This document shows, one piece after another, positions 29,193 through 38,178 of a stretch of DNA of 64,000 bases; position 1 is the stretch's first letter, and each line of letters starts with the position of its first letter. The stretch spans positions 1 through 64,000 of the forward strand of contig NZ_BBNN01000017.1 in the NCBI RefSeq assembly GCF_000829695.1, given 5' to 3'. The notes under the pieces were generated by a model. It worked only from the letters and a program-made list of their open reading frames with translations, was not told the origin of the DNA and made no database searches. A program made the translations under genes and the position numbers. This stretch comes from Streptomyces sp. NBRC 110035. Lineage in GTDB: Bacteria > Actinomycetota > Actinomycetes > Streptomycetales > Streptomycetaceae.

Positions 29193-31244
29193 ATGGGTGG
29201 GACGGACGGTAGTGGTGGCATGGCAGTGACGGAGAACGAGGCGCTGGCGACCCTGCAGCGGGTGTTCGGATTCGACGCCTTCCGCGGTGAGCAGGAGGCG
29301 GTGATCGAGCATGTGATCGCGGGCGGGGACGCCGTGGTGCTCATGCCGACCGGTGGCGGCAAGTCGCTGTGCTACCAGATTCCGTCGCTGGTCAGACCGG
29401 GCACGGGAGTCGTCGTCTCCCCGCTGATCGCGCTGATGCAGGACCAGGTGGACGCGCTGCGGGCGCTTGGCGTGCGCGCCGGGTTCATGAACTCCACGCA
29501 GGACTTCGAGGAGCGGCGCGTCGTGGAGGCCGAGTTCCTCGCCGGCGAGCTGGACCTGCTGTACCTCGCGCCGGAGCGGCTGCGGCTGAACAGCTCGCTG
29601 GAACTGCTGTCACGGGGGAAGATCTCCGTCTTCGCGATCGACGAGGCGCACTGCGTGTCCCAGTGGGGGCACGACTTCCGGCCGGACTACCTCTCCCTGT
29701 CGCTGCTCGGCGAGCGCTGGCCGGACGTGCCCCGGATCGCGCTCACCGCGACGGCCACGCACGCCACGCACCGGGAGATCACCGAGCGGCTGGCCATGCC
29801 GGACGCCCGGCACTTCGTCGCGAGCTTCGACCGGCCCAACATCCAGTACCGGATCGTGCCCAAGGCCGACCCCAAAAAGCAGCTGCTGAACTTCCTGCGG
29901 GAGGAGCACGCGGGCGACGCGGGCATCGTCTACTGCCTGTCCCGCAACTCCGTGGAGAAGACCGCCGAGTTCCTCAGCCGAAGCGGCGTCGAGGCGGTGC
30001 CGTACCACGCCGGACTGGACGCGGGGACGCGTGCCGCGCACCAGTCCCGCTTCCTGCGGGAGGAGGGCCTGGTCGTGGTGGCCACCATCGCCTTTGGCAT
30101 GGGCATCGACAAGCCGGACGTCCGGTTCGTCGCCCACCTCGACCTGCCCAAGTCCGTCGAGGGCTACTACCAGGAGACGGGCCGCGCGGGCCGCGACGGA
30201 CTGCCGTCCACCGCCTGGATGGCGTACGGCCTCAACGACGTCATACAGCAGCGCAAGCTGATCCAGTCCGGCGAGGGGGACGAGGCCTTCCGGCGGCGGG
30301 CGGGCCGGCACCTGGACGCGATGCTCGCCCTGTGCGAGACGGTCCGGTGCCGGCGCGGGCAGCTCCTGGCCTACTTCGGCCAGGACACCCCCGACCCGGC
30401 GGGCTGCGGCAACTGCGACTCCTGCCTCACCCCGCCCCAGACGTGGGACGGCACCGTCGCGGCCCAGAAGGTGCTGTCGACGGTGGTCCGGCTGCAGCGG
30501 GAGCGCGGGCAGAAGTTCGGCGCGGTGCAGATCGTGGACATCCTGCTGGGCAGGCGCACGGCCAAGGTCATCCAGTTCGACCATGACCAGCTCTCCGTGT
30601 TCGGGATCGGTGAGGATCTCGGCGAGGCCGAGTGGCGGGGCGTCGTCCGGCAGCTGCTGGCCCAGGGGCTGCTCGCGGTCGAGGGGGACTACGGCACGCT
30701 GGTGCTGACCGAGGACAGCGGGACCGTGCTGCGGCGCGAGCGGGAGGTGCCGCTGCGCAAGGAGCCGAAGAAGCCGGCGACCTCCCGGTCGGGAGCCCCG
30801 GGGGCATCGGGCTCCGGGAAGGGCAAGGCCGGGGCCGCGGCGGCCGAGCTGCCCGAACACCTCCTGCCGGCCTTCGAGGCGCTGCGCGCCTGGCGTGCCG
30901 AACAGGCCCGGGAGCAGGGCGTCCCCGCGTACGTCATCTTCCACGACGCCACGCTCCGCGAGATCGTCACGGTCTGGCCCGGCTCGGTCGCCGAGCTCGG
31001 CGGGATCAGCGGGGTGGGCGAGAAGAAGCTCACGACGTACGGGGAGGGCGTGGTGGGGGTGCTCGCGGCGCTGGGCGGGCCACCGGACGGAGCACCGGCT
31101 GGTGCGCAGGGCCCGGCCGGGGCCGCGGAGGGCGGCTTCGGCCGGGCCGGCGCCGGTGACCCGGGCCGGGACCACGCCGGGGCCGTGTCCGACGACGACT
31201 GGCCGGAGAGGGACACCGAGCCGGAGCCCGACGACTGGGTGTGA
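29193..31244 (+). CDS. recQ: ATP-dependent DNA helicase RecQ
   Basis: A 683-residue SF2 helicase (674 residues if the ATG at 29220 is used). RecQ unwinds DNA 3' to 5' in recombination repair. Walker A is [15 protein letters not shown], motif II is [17 protein letters not shown] (DEAH), and motif VI is [10 protein letters not shown]. The RecQ zinc site follows as [12 protein letters not shown] and CGNCDSCL, then a winged-helix RQC-like region. An HRDC domain ([20 protein letters not shown]) lies at about 555-625. The tail is acidic. A GGGGGCAGGG run precedes ATG 29193. It is not part of nuo, given the terminator between them. Confidence 0.95.
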   Translation: MGGTDGSGGMAVTENEALATLQRVFGFDAFRGEQEAVIEHVIAGGDAVVLMPTGGGKSLCYQIPSLVRPGTGVVVSPLIALMQDQVDALRALGVRAGFMNSTQDFEERRVVEAEFLAGELDLLYLAPERLRLNSSLELLSRGKISVFAIDEAHCVSQWGHDFRPDYLSLSLLGERWPDVPRIALTATATHATHREITERLAMPDARHFVASFDRPNIQYRIVPKADPKKQLLNFLREEHAGDAGIVYCLSRNSVEKTAEFLSRSGVEAVPYHAGLDAGTRAAHQSRFLREEGLVVVATIAFGMGIDKPDVRFVAHLDLPKSVEGYYQETGRAGRDGLPSTAWMAYGLNDVIQQRKLIQSGEGDEAFRRRAGRHLDAMLALCETVRCRRGQLLAYFGQDTPDPAGCGNCDSCLTPPQTWDGTVAAQKVLSTVVRLQRERGQKFGAVQIVDILLGRRTAKVIQFDHDQLSVFGIGEDLGEAEWRGVVRQLLAQGLLAVEGDYGTLVLTEDSGTVLRREREVPLRKEPKKPATSRSGAPGASGSGKGKAGAAAAELPEHLLPAFEALRAWRAEQAREQGVPAYVIFHDATLREIVTVWPGSVAELGGISGVGEKKLTTYGEGVVGVLAALGGPPDGAPAGAQGPAGAAEGGFGRAGAGDPGRDHAGAVSDDDWPERDTEPEPDDWV

Positions 31245-31370
31245 CCCGGCGGCCGTCCGGTCCTGTCGGCGGAGCCGGAGGTGACCGGCGGGGGCCGACG
31301 CGTGCGGCTGCGAGACGGGAAAGGGCGCCGACGCGACAGGGCCGCCCCCGACGCAGGGGGCCCGCGCACG

Positions 31371-31388
31371 GGCTCACTCGAGTGAGCC
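31371..31388. terminator. Perfect 18-base palindrome between recQ and the M56 gene
   Basis: GGCTCACTCGAGTGAGCC is fully self-complementary and lies between two convergent genes, so it could terminate both. It has no separate loop, so a protein-binding site is an alternative. Confidence 0.45.
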
Positions 31389-31467
31389 GGGAGGGGGAGG
31401 AGCCGCGGGAGCTCGGGGAGGGCGTTCCGGTCTCTCCCCGGCTTCGGCGTGATCCGCCGGACGGGCC

Positions 31468-32415
31468 CTACGGCAGGGCGGTGAGGCCCGGGGCGAAGGT
31501 GATCAGGAGGGGGAGGAGGGGAACCAGGGCCGCCGCCGTCGTCGTCAGGGCGCGGTCGCGGCGGCCGAAGCGGGGCGGCGGCCTCAGAAGGCGGTCGACG
31601 CGCTCGCCGAGCAGGCGGTGGCTGGAGGCGCAGGACAGGACGCCGCGGTGCCGGTTGAGCTCGATCAGCGCCAGTGCCGTGGTCAGGTGGCCGCAGCGGC
31701 GGGAGGCGGTGTCGTCGGCGGCGAGCTCGACCAGGCGGTGGGTCTGCTCGCAGAAGTGGGCGAAGAGCGGGACCCGGGGGAAGCCGGTGGCCAGGGCGGT
31801 GGAGAGGTGCAGCAGCCAGTCGTGGTGGGCTCGGGCGTGGCCGCGTTCGTGGGTGAGGACGGCGTCGATCTGGTGGTCGGTGAGGCGGTGCAGGGCGCCG
31901 GTGGTGACGATCAGCCGGGGCGGGCTGCCCGGCATCCACCAGGCGTCGGGGTACTCGTCCTCGAGCACCAGCAGGGGGCCGCGGGCGACGGGGAGGCCGG
32001 CGGGCAGGTCGGGGGCGCGCTCGAGCAGATGTGCGCGGACCCGGGCGCGGTGCCGGCGGGCATCGGCCAGTTCCCGCCCGAGCACGGCCGTGGTCCAGGC
32101 CGCGCCGCAGGCCAGCAGCAGGGTGAGGGCGGCCGCCCAGGGCGGGGCGGCGGACAGGTCGTACGCCGCGGTCACCGCGGGCGGGGCCGGGGCGAAGAGC
32201 TGGGCGCGGACGGTGCCGAAGACGGCGGCGGCACCCAGGGCCAGGGCGGTCAGGCAGCACAACAGGACCGTGGCGACCAGACACTGCCAGACCCACAGGG
32301 CCACCACCGGTTCCCGCTCCGGCCAGTTCGCCCGGGTCAGCGCACGGGGGACGGGCCAGGCGGCCGTCACGGCGACAACGCTCAGCAGAAGCAGGCAGAG
32401 GGTCGTGCCGGTCAT
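31468..32415 (-). CDS. M56 (BlaR1-like) membrane metallopeptidase
   Basis: A 315-residue membrane protein. Helices lie at about 3-20, 38-66, 92-112 and near the C-terminus at 290-312. The zinc motif is HERGH at His189-Glu190-His193, with a likely third ligand in LVELAADDTASRR. M56 proteases related to BlaR1/MecR1 cleave repressors of the BlaI family on signal. Here the usual blaI neighbour is missing: 270 bases upstream hold no gene. There is no C-terminal penicillin-sensing domain, so the protein is the short streptomycete type. Its substrate is unknown. Confidence 0.85.
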   Translation of the reverse strand: MTGTTLCLLLLSVVAVTAAWPVPRALTRANWPEREPVVALWVWQCLVATVLLCCLTALALGAAAVFGTVRAQLFAPAPPAVTAAYDLSAAPPWAAALTLLLACGAAWTTAVLGRELADARRHRARVRAHLLERAPDLPAGLPVARGPLLVLEDEYPDAWWMPGSPPRLIVTTGALHRLTDHQIDAVLTHERGHARAHHDWLLHLSTALATGFPRVPLFAHFCEQTHRLVELAADDTASRRCGHLTTALALIELNRHRGVLSCASSHRLLGERVDRLLRPPPRFGRRDRALTTTAAALVPLLPLLITFAPGLTALP

Positions 32416-32685
32416 GCCACGGGCTCCGGATCCTGTCGGAAGGGGCGGCTTCGGGTGGTGCGGGGACGTGCGGCCGTGCGGGACGTGCGGAGGGCGTCCG
32501 GCGTGTGACGCGCGGGTCCGGGCGTGGGTGCGCGGCGCGGAGCGTGCGGGAGGCGCACACCGCCCGACGCCGACCAGTATGACGGCGAAGGGCGGCGTGA
32601 GGCAGGGGTGCGGCGTCGGCCGGCGGACGCGGAGGGCGCCCGTCGCGGTGCCCGTGGCGGCGGACCGGCCGGACCGCGGCGGGTG

Positions 32686-33900
32686 TCAGACCGCGGGCGT
32701 CACCCGTCCCGTGACCTCGCCGAGGCCGACGCGGACTCCGCCCGGTCCCGGGGCCCAGGCCGACAGGGTCACGACGTCGCCGTCCTCGAGGAACGTCCGC
32801 TTGCCATCGGGGAGTTCGAGGGCATCGCGGCCGTTCCAGGTCAGTTCCAGCAGGGACCCGCGCTGTCCCTCGGCGGGCCCGCTCACGGTGCCGGAGCCGT
32901 AGAGGTCCCCGGTGCGCAGGGAGGCGCCGTTCACGGTCATGTGGGCGAGCTGCTGGGCGGCCGTCCAGTACATGGTGGAGAAGGGAGGTTCGGAGACGAC
33001 GTGCCCGTTGACGGCCACGGAGATCCGCAGGTCGTAACCGCCGGGTTCCTCGTCCGTGTCGTCCAGGTACGGCAGCAGCGCGTGGGTGCGCTCCGGTGGC
33101 GCCACCCGGGCCTCCTCCAGGGCGTCCAGAGGGGTGATCCAGGCCGCCACCGAGGTGGCGAAGGACTTTCCGAGGAAGGGGCCGAGGGGAACGTACTCCC
33201 AGGCCTGGACGTCCCGCGCGGACCAGTCGTTGAGGAGGCAGAGGCCGAAGACGTGATCGCGGAAGTCGCCGAGCGGTACCGGCCGGCCCAGCCCGGACGG
33301 CGCTCCGACCACGAAGCCGACCTCGGCCTCGATGTCCAGCCGCGCCGACGGGCCGAAGACCGGGGCCGGATCGGTGGGCGCCTTGCGCTGCCCCGAGGGG
33401 CGTACGACGTCGGTGCCGGACACCAGCACCGTGCCGGCCCGGCCGTGGTAGCCGATCGGCAGGTGCTTCCAGTTCGGGGTGAGGGAGTCGGGGGCGTCCG
33501 GGCGGAAGATCCGGCCGACGTTCCGGGCGTGGTTCTCGGAGGCGTAGAAGTCGACGTAGTCCGCGACCTCGAAGGGGAGGTGCAGGGTCACCGACGACAG
33601 CGGGTGCAGGAGCGGCTCGACGCTCTCCCGGTGCGCCGGGACGGTCACCCAGGCGGTGAGGGCGCGCCGGACGTCCGACCAGGCCGTACGGCCCGCCGCC
33701 AGCAGCGGGTTGAGGGTCGGGCGGGCGAGCAGGGAGGCGTACGGGGAACCCAGGGCGTGTGCGGCCGCGCCGGCGTCGAGGACGTGGTCGCCGAGCCGGA
33801 CACCCACCCTCCGCTCCGACGAGCCGGAGGGTGAGAACACGCCGTACGGCAGATTGTGCGGGCCGAAGGGATCGCCCTCGGGGACATCGAAGGGGGGCAT
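32686..33900 (-). CDS. fahA: Fumarylacetoacetase
   Basis: A 404-residue enzyme from ATG at 33900 (MPPFDVPEGDPFGPHNLPYG). It hydrolyses fumarylacetoacetate in tyrosine and homogentisate catabolism. Metal and active-site regions of the FAH family are visible: VDFYASENHARNVGRIFRPD, IEAEVGFVVGA, LLNDWSARDVQAWEYVPLGP and GSGTVSGPAEGQRGSLLELT. Residues before MPPFDV in the open frame are not family-like. It stands alone; other steps of the pathway are not in the window. Confidence 0.93.
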   Translation of the reverse strand: MPPFDVPEGDPFGPHNLPYGVFSPSGSSERRVGVRLGDHVLDAGAAAHALGSPYASLLARPTLNPLLAAGRTAWSDVRRALTAWVTVPAHRESVEPLLHPLSSVTLHLPFEVADYVDFYASENHARNVGRIFRPDAPDSLTPNWKHLPIGYHGRAGTVLVSGTDVVRPSGQRKAPTDPAPVFGPSARLDIEAEVGFVVGAPSGLGRPVPLGDFRDHVFGLCLLNDWSARDVQAWEYVPLGPFLGKSFATSVAAWITPLDALEEARVAPPERTHALLPYLDDTDEEPGGYDLRISVAVNGHVVSEPPFSTMYWTAAQQLAHMTVNGASLRTGDLYGSGTVSGPAEGQRGSLLELTWNGRDALELPDGKRTFLEDGDVVTLSAWAPGPGGVRVGLGEVTGRVTPAV

Positions 33901-34223
33901 CGGGTGCTGCCTCGCTTTCGTGTGCGCAGGTGCTCCACGTGTCCGTGGCCAGGCCACACGTTACGGGGGCCACGGTGCTCTTGGGCAGAGGCAGAGGCAG
34001 AGGCGGAGGCGGAGACGGAGGGTCGGGACGGAGGACGGGGCCGGGGCGTGGGGCGTGTGACGTGTCCGGGACGGCAGGACGTGTGCGCCGCCTCCCCTTG
34101 CGTACCGGAAGCCGTCCACGGGACGCGACGCAATCTTGACGGAGCGGTGCGAACGGGGCGACTCTGGGCGGGTGCCGGAAGACCTCGGGGAGGGGGCCTT
34201 CCGATGGCACACCAGGGGGACGG
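33901..34223. other. Divergent intergenic stretch with a hexanucleotide repeat
   Basis: This lies between fumarylacetoacetase and the aminotransferase. GGCAGA occurs three times and GGCGGA twice in a row (33984-34013). No gene is supported. Promoters for both flanking genes must lie here, but I cannot place them with confidence. A ribosome site (CAGGGGGACGG) stands directly before 34224. Confidence 0.5.
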
Positions 34224-35504
34224 ATGGCCATTGGGGAGGCCGGTCCGGGACCGGCGCGCTCCGGCATGCAGCCGAAGAGGCTGGAAGATGTCGTGCGCGG
34301 TCGGCTCGGCCGGGAATGTGTGTACGTGCCGTCGTGCAGGTTCGGGCTGTTCGTGGCCTTGCGCCACTGGTGCCCGCCGGGTGGCAGGGTGCTGATGTCG
34401 CCGGTCAACGACGACGTCATCTTCTTCGTGGTGCTCGCGGCGGGCCTGCGCCCGGTGCAGGCGCCGCTCAACCCGTTCGACGCGTCCATCGACATCGACG
34501 CCGTGCCGGAGGGGACCTGGGGCTCGCTGTCCGCCGTACTGACCACGAACCTGTACGGCAATCCGGATCCGGCACCCGGACTGCGGGCCCGCTGCGACGC
34601 GTTGGGCATCCCGTTGTTCGAGGACGGTGCGCACGCCATCGGCAGCGCGGTCGGCGGACGGCCGGTCGGGGCCTGGGGCGACGCCGCCGTCCTCAGCCTT
34701 TCCAAGCATGCCGGCGCCCGGACGGGAGGCATCCTCGCGCTGGCCGACCCGGACCGGAGCGCGACCGTGCGCGAGGCCTGCGCCGAACTGCTCGCCCCGC
34801 GGCGCATGACGTCCGAACTCACCTACGCGGTACGGCCCTACGCCGAGGCCGCCGTGCGGCGGCTGGGGCTGCGCCGGGCCGTCTGGGCCACGATGGGCCT
34901 GCTGGGGCTGACGGAGCGCGAGGGAATCCGGATGCCGCTGCGTCCGGAGGCGCTGGCCGGTGCCGCGCGCTCCGCGCCGGACCTGGCCGCGCACGACCCC
35001 TGGGTGCGGGTCGACATGCACGACTACCGGCTGGAGCCCGGCCCCGTACGCCTGCGCCGCGTCCACCGCAGTCTCGGGCGGCTGGACGACGTCTTACGGG
35101 CCTCGCGGGCGGGCACGGAGCTGCTGCTGTCGACGCCGTGGGCCCGGCCGCCGGCGGACGGCGCGGTGCAACCGCTGTTCCGGGTGCCGTTGCTGGTCGC
35201 GGACCGGGACGCGGCGACGGCGGCCCTGGCCCGGCACGGCATCGTCGTCGGCTACCTCTACGACCCGCCCCTGGACGACTACGCGGGAGCGGCCTTCACG
35301 GACCCGTCGCCCGACCCCGGCAACGCCCGCTGGTTCGCACGGCACGCGCTGCCCGTGGACCCGCTGCGGGCGCGTGAGGCGACAGAGGTCCTGGAGCGGT
35401 CCGGGGCCCGGCCGGCCGAGCCGCCGAAGAAGCCGGACGCGCGGGACGCACCGGAGCCACCGGAGGCGACCACGGCGAGAGGGCTGGGGCCGCCCCGTGA
35501 CTGA
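34224..35504 (+). CDS. DegT/DnrJ/EryC1/StrS-type PLP aminotransferase
   Basis: A 426-residue fold-type I enzyme. The PLP Lys is Lys161 in LSLSKHAGARTGG, and the ring-facing Asp is in FEDGAHAIGSAVGG (Asp134). These enzymes transaminate keto-sugars in surface-glycan and antibiotic pathways. It opens the polysaccharide gene group and overlaps the flippase gene by 8 bases, so an amino-sugar building block is expected. The C-terminal 25 residues are a Pro/Ala-rich tail. Sequence around PLP is less canonical than in well-studied members (no clear SFHxxK), so an unusual substrate or a related role cannot be excluded. Confidence 0.75.
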   Translation: MAIGEAGPGPARSGMQPKRLEDVVRGRLGRECVYVPSCRFGLFVALRHWCPPGGRVLMSPVNDDVIFFVVLAAGLRPVQAPLNPFDASIDIDAVPEGTWGSLSAVLTTNLYGNPDPAPGLRARCDALGIPLFEDGAHAIGSAVGGRPVGAWGDAAVLSLSKHAGARTGGILALADPDRSATVREACAELLAPRRMTSELTYAVRPYAEAAVRRLGLRRAVWATMGLLGLTEREGIRMPLRPEALAGAARSAPDLAAHDPWVRVDMHDYRLEPGPVRLRRVHRSLGRLDDVLRASRAGTELLLSTPWARPPADGAVQPLFRVPLLVADRDAATAALARHGIVVGYLYDPPLDDYAGAAFTDPSPDPGNARWFARHALPVDPLRAREATEVLERSGARPAEPPKKPDARDAPEPPEATTARGLGPPRD

Positions 35505-38127
35505 GATCCAGGTGCACGAGCCCGCCGCGGTGCGCACCTGCGGCGGTGGAACCGGCCCCGCCGGCGGCAGACCCGGCTCCGAGGGCAGACCCGGCTCCGG
35601 CGGCAGACCCGGCTCCGGCGGCAAACCTGGCTCCGACGGCTCCGACTCGCTGTTCAGGAACGCCTACTTCCTGATGCTCAGCACCGGTGTGTCCGCCGTC
35701 CTCGGGCTGGGCTTCTGGCTCGTGGCCGCGCGCTACTACTCCGAGGACGCGGTCGGTCAGGGCTCCGCCGCCATCGCCGCGATGCGGCTGCTCGCGAGCA
35801 TCACCGCGACCACGATGATCGGCGCCGTGGTCCGCTTCGTGCCGCGCGCCGGGCGCGAGACCGGACGCCTGGTGTGGGGCGTGTACGGGGCGAGTTCGCT
35901 GGTCGTCGCGCTGGCCGCGGGTGTCTTCCTGCTCACGCTCGACCTGTGGGGCGCGTCGTACGAACCCCTGGGCACCCCCCTGGCGGGCGCGCTGTTCGTC
36001 GCGGCGTGCGTGGCCTGGGCGCTGCTCACCCTGCAGGACGGGGTGCTCACGGGCCTGCGCAAGACCGAGTGGGTGCCCGCCGGCAACGCCGTCTTCTCCA
36101 CCGGCAAGCTGGTCCTGCTGGCCGTCTTCGCGAGTGCGCTGCCGGTGCTGGGCATCTTCGTCTCCTGGGCCGTCGCGATCGCGTTCTCCACGCTGCCGCT
36201 CGGCTGGCTGATCTTCCGCCGGCTCATCCCGCGTCAGGCCGCCGCCGACCGCGACCGGGACCCTCCCGGGATCCGCACCATGGGCCGCTTCCTCGCCGGT
36301 GACTCGCTCGGCGCGCTGTTCAGCCTGGCGATGATCAACCTGCTGCCGGTGATGGTCGCGGTCCGCTTCAGCGCCGCCGAGAACGGCTACTTCTACGTGG
36401 CGTACACCGTCGGCGGAACCATGGAGTTCATGGCCGTCAACATGGCCGCGTCGCTCACCGCCCACGCCTCGCACGACCCTCGCCGGCTCGCGGACGGGGT
36501 GCGGGGGGCGCTGCGCCGGATGACGCTGCTCCTGGTGCCGTTCGTGCTGGTGCTGGTGGTCTTCGCACCGCTGATCCTCACGCCGTTCAGCGCGGACTAC
36601 GCCGAGCACGGTTCGACGGTGCTGCGGCTGCTGGCGCTCGGGGCGCTGCCGCGGGTGGTCGTGGAGCTGTACATCGGGGTGCTGCGGGTGCAGGGGCGGA
36701 CCGGTGCGCTCGCCGTGCTCCAGGGAGCCATGTGCGTGCTGGTCCTGGGCAGCGCGGCCGTGCTGTTCACCCCGGCGGGCATCGCGGGCGCCGGGTGGGC
36801 GGTGCTGACCGGCATGACGGTGGTCGCCGCCGTCTCGGTGGTCGGCCTGCGCTCGGCGCTGCGCGACACGCGCGGTGGACACAGTGGGCCCGGCGGGCGC
36901 CGTGGGCCCGCCGACCGGCCGGGCGGGGCCGGCGGCAAGGACGGGACGACGAGCGGGCCGGGCCGGGCGGGGGGCGCCTCCCCCGGCCCCGTCTACGGCA
37001 CGCGCTGGGCGAAGCTGAACGCCACCGCCGGGTACGGCACGGGCCGGGCGCGCCGGGCCGCGTACGAGGACAAGGGCCGCGAGCAGGACGACGCGGACAC
37101 CGTCACGCTGTTCATCGGCACCCCCGGTTACGAACGGGAGGCCCTCCAGGCGGACACGATGGCGTTCATCGTCCGGCCCCGCCCCACGGACGGGGACCCG
37201 CAGCCGGCCCCGGACCCCGGACCGGCCCCGGACGGGAACTCGGGCAGGGGCCCGGAGCCGGTCGCGGACGTCGGCGCGGGTCCGGGCGCCGAGCCGGGGA
37301 AGCCCCCGGGCGCCGAGGCGCGCGAGTGCCGGGCGGCGGGTGGCCAGGCGGCCGGCGATCACGCGGAGCCCACTCCACGGAGCACACACGCACCGGTCCG
37401 GGACGAGACCCCACCCCCGTGCGACGGACGCCACGAGGCCGCCGGCGGTGACGGAACCGACCGGTCCGAGCGGCGGCTGCGGGATGTTCTCTGGGGGCTG
37501 TTCGGCCTCGCCACCGTCGCCTTCTGGGCGTCGACGCGCCCGCTGCACCGGCTCGGCGGACCGTCGCCGGACCAACGGGGCGAACCGACGGGACGGCAGC
37601 TGCTGGAAGGGCTGCCGCTCGTGGCGCTCGCGGCGGGCGGAGTGCTGCTCCTGGTCTTCGTCGCCGCGGTGACGCTGTGCACGGTGCCCGACGCCTGGCT
37701 CCCCGGCACCGCGCTGGGGTCGGCCCTGCTCGCCCTGTACGCCGCACCCGTCGCGCTCGGCTGGGAACCCTCGCCGGTGGGCGGCGCGGTGTATGTCCGG
37801 ACAGCCGAACTCCTCGCGGACGCGACGGGAACCGGCGGTCCGGAACCGCTGCTGCGCTGGACGCCGCAGGTGTGCCAGGTGCTGTGCCTCGTCGCGCTGT
37901 GGCTGCTGCTCGAGCGGGTGGGTGGCGACCGGCTGTCCTGGCCGGGGCGCTGGGGGGCGGTGTATCTCGTCGCCGTGGCCGGCTGGGTGGGGCGGGACGC
38001 GCTCGCGCCCGTGTCGCCGCCGCTGCTCGCCGCGCTGCTTCTGCTGTTGCTCCTTCTCCGACTTCCGCCGCTCCACCGTGCCGTAACGGCGTCGTGGCCG
38101 CCCGGCCGCAGACGGCCGAACGGCTGA
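35497..38127 (+). CDS. Wzx-like polysaccharide flippase fused to a second membrane domain
   Basis: An 876-residue protein. Residues 1-50 are a Gly-rich cytosolic tail with the GRPGSG repeat. Residues about 55-455 form a 12-14 helix MATE/MVF-fold lipid-linked oligosaccharide flippase (NAYFLMLSTGVSAVLGLGFW, SLAMINLLPVMVAVRFSAAE). A disordered linker of about 200 residues follows, rich in Gly, Pro and Asp. The last 200 residues carry about six helices and a motif GWVGRDALAPVSP. That motif resembles NWVGQDYFSPQS of the next protein, so the C-terminal domain looks like a short paralogue of its N-terminal half. The GTG start overlaps the aminotransferase. It likely exports glycan repeat units. Confidence 0.8.
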   Translation: MTEIQVHEPAAVRTCGGGTGPAGGRPGSEGRPGSGGRPGSGGKPGSDGSDSLFRNAYFLMLSTGVSAVLGLGFWLVAARYYSEDAVGQGSAAIAAMRLLASITATTMIGAVVRFVPRAGRETGRLVWGVYGASSLVVALAAGVFLLTLDLWGASYEPLGTPLAGALFVAACVAWALLTLQDGVLTGLRKTEWVPAGNAVFSTGKLVLLAVFASALPVLGIFVSWAVAIAFSTLPLGWLIFRRLIPRQAAADRDRDPPGIRTMGRFLAGDSLGALFSLAMINLLPVMVAVRFSAAENGYFYVAYTVGGTMEFMAVNMAASLTAHASHDPRRLADGVRGALRRMTLLLVPFVLVLVVFAPLILTPFSADYAEHGSTVLRLLALGALPRVVVELYIGVLRVQGRTGALAVLQGAMCVLVLGSAAVLFTPAGIAGAGWAVLTGMTVVAAVSVVGLRSALRDTRGGHSGPGGRRGPADRPGGAGGKDGTTSGPGRAGGASPGPVYGTRWAKLNATAGYGTGRARRAAYEDKGREQDDADTVTLFIGTPGYEREALQADTMAFIVRPRPTDGDPQPAPDPGPAPDGNSGRGPEPVADVGAGPGAEPGKPPGAEARECRAAGGQAAGDHAEPTPRSTHAPVRDETPPPCDGRHEAAGGDGTDRSERRLRDVLWGLFGLATVAFWASTRPLHRLGGPSPDQRGEPTGRQLLEGLPLVALAAGGVLLLVFVAAVTLCTVPDAWLPGTALGSALLALYAAPVALGWEPSPVGGAVYVRTAELLADATGTGGPEPLLRWTPQVCQVLCLVALWLLLERVGGDRLSWPGRWGAVYLVAVAGWVGRDALAPVSPPLLAALLLLLLLLRLPPLHRAVTASWPPGRRRPNG
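35566..35637 (+). repeat. 18-base tandem repeat, four units, encoding G-R/K-P-G-S-x
   Basis: Units of GGCAGACCCGGCTCCGGC lie at 35566, 35584, 35602 and 35620, with a few changes in the first and last. They encode the Gly-rich tail of the flippase and may vary in number between strains. Confidence 0.85.
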
Positions 38128-38178
38128 ACCAGTGATCGAACCGAGCTTTCGGAGCCGAACCGTCAGGGGGGAACCACC

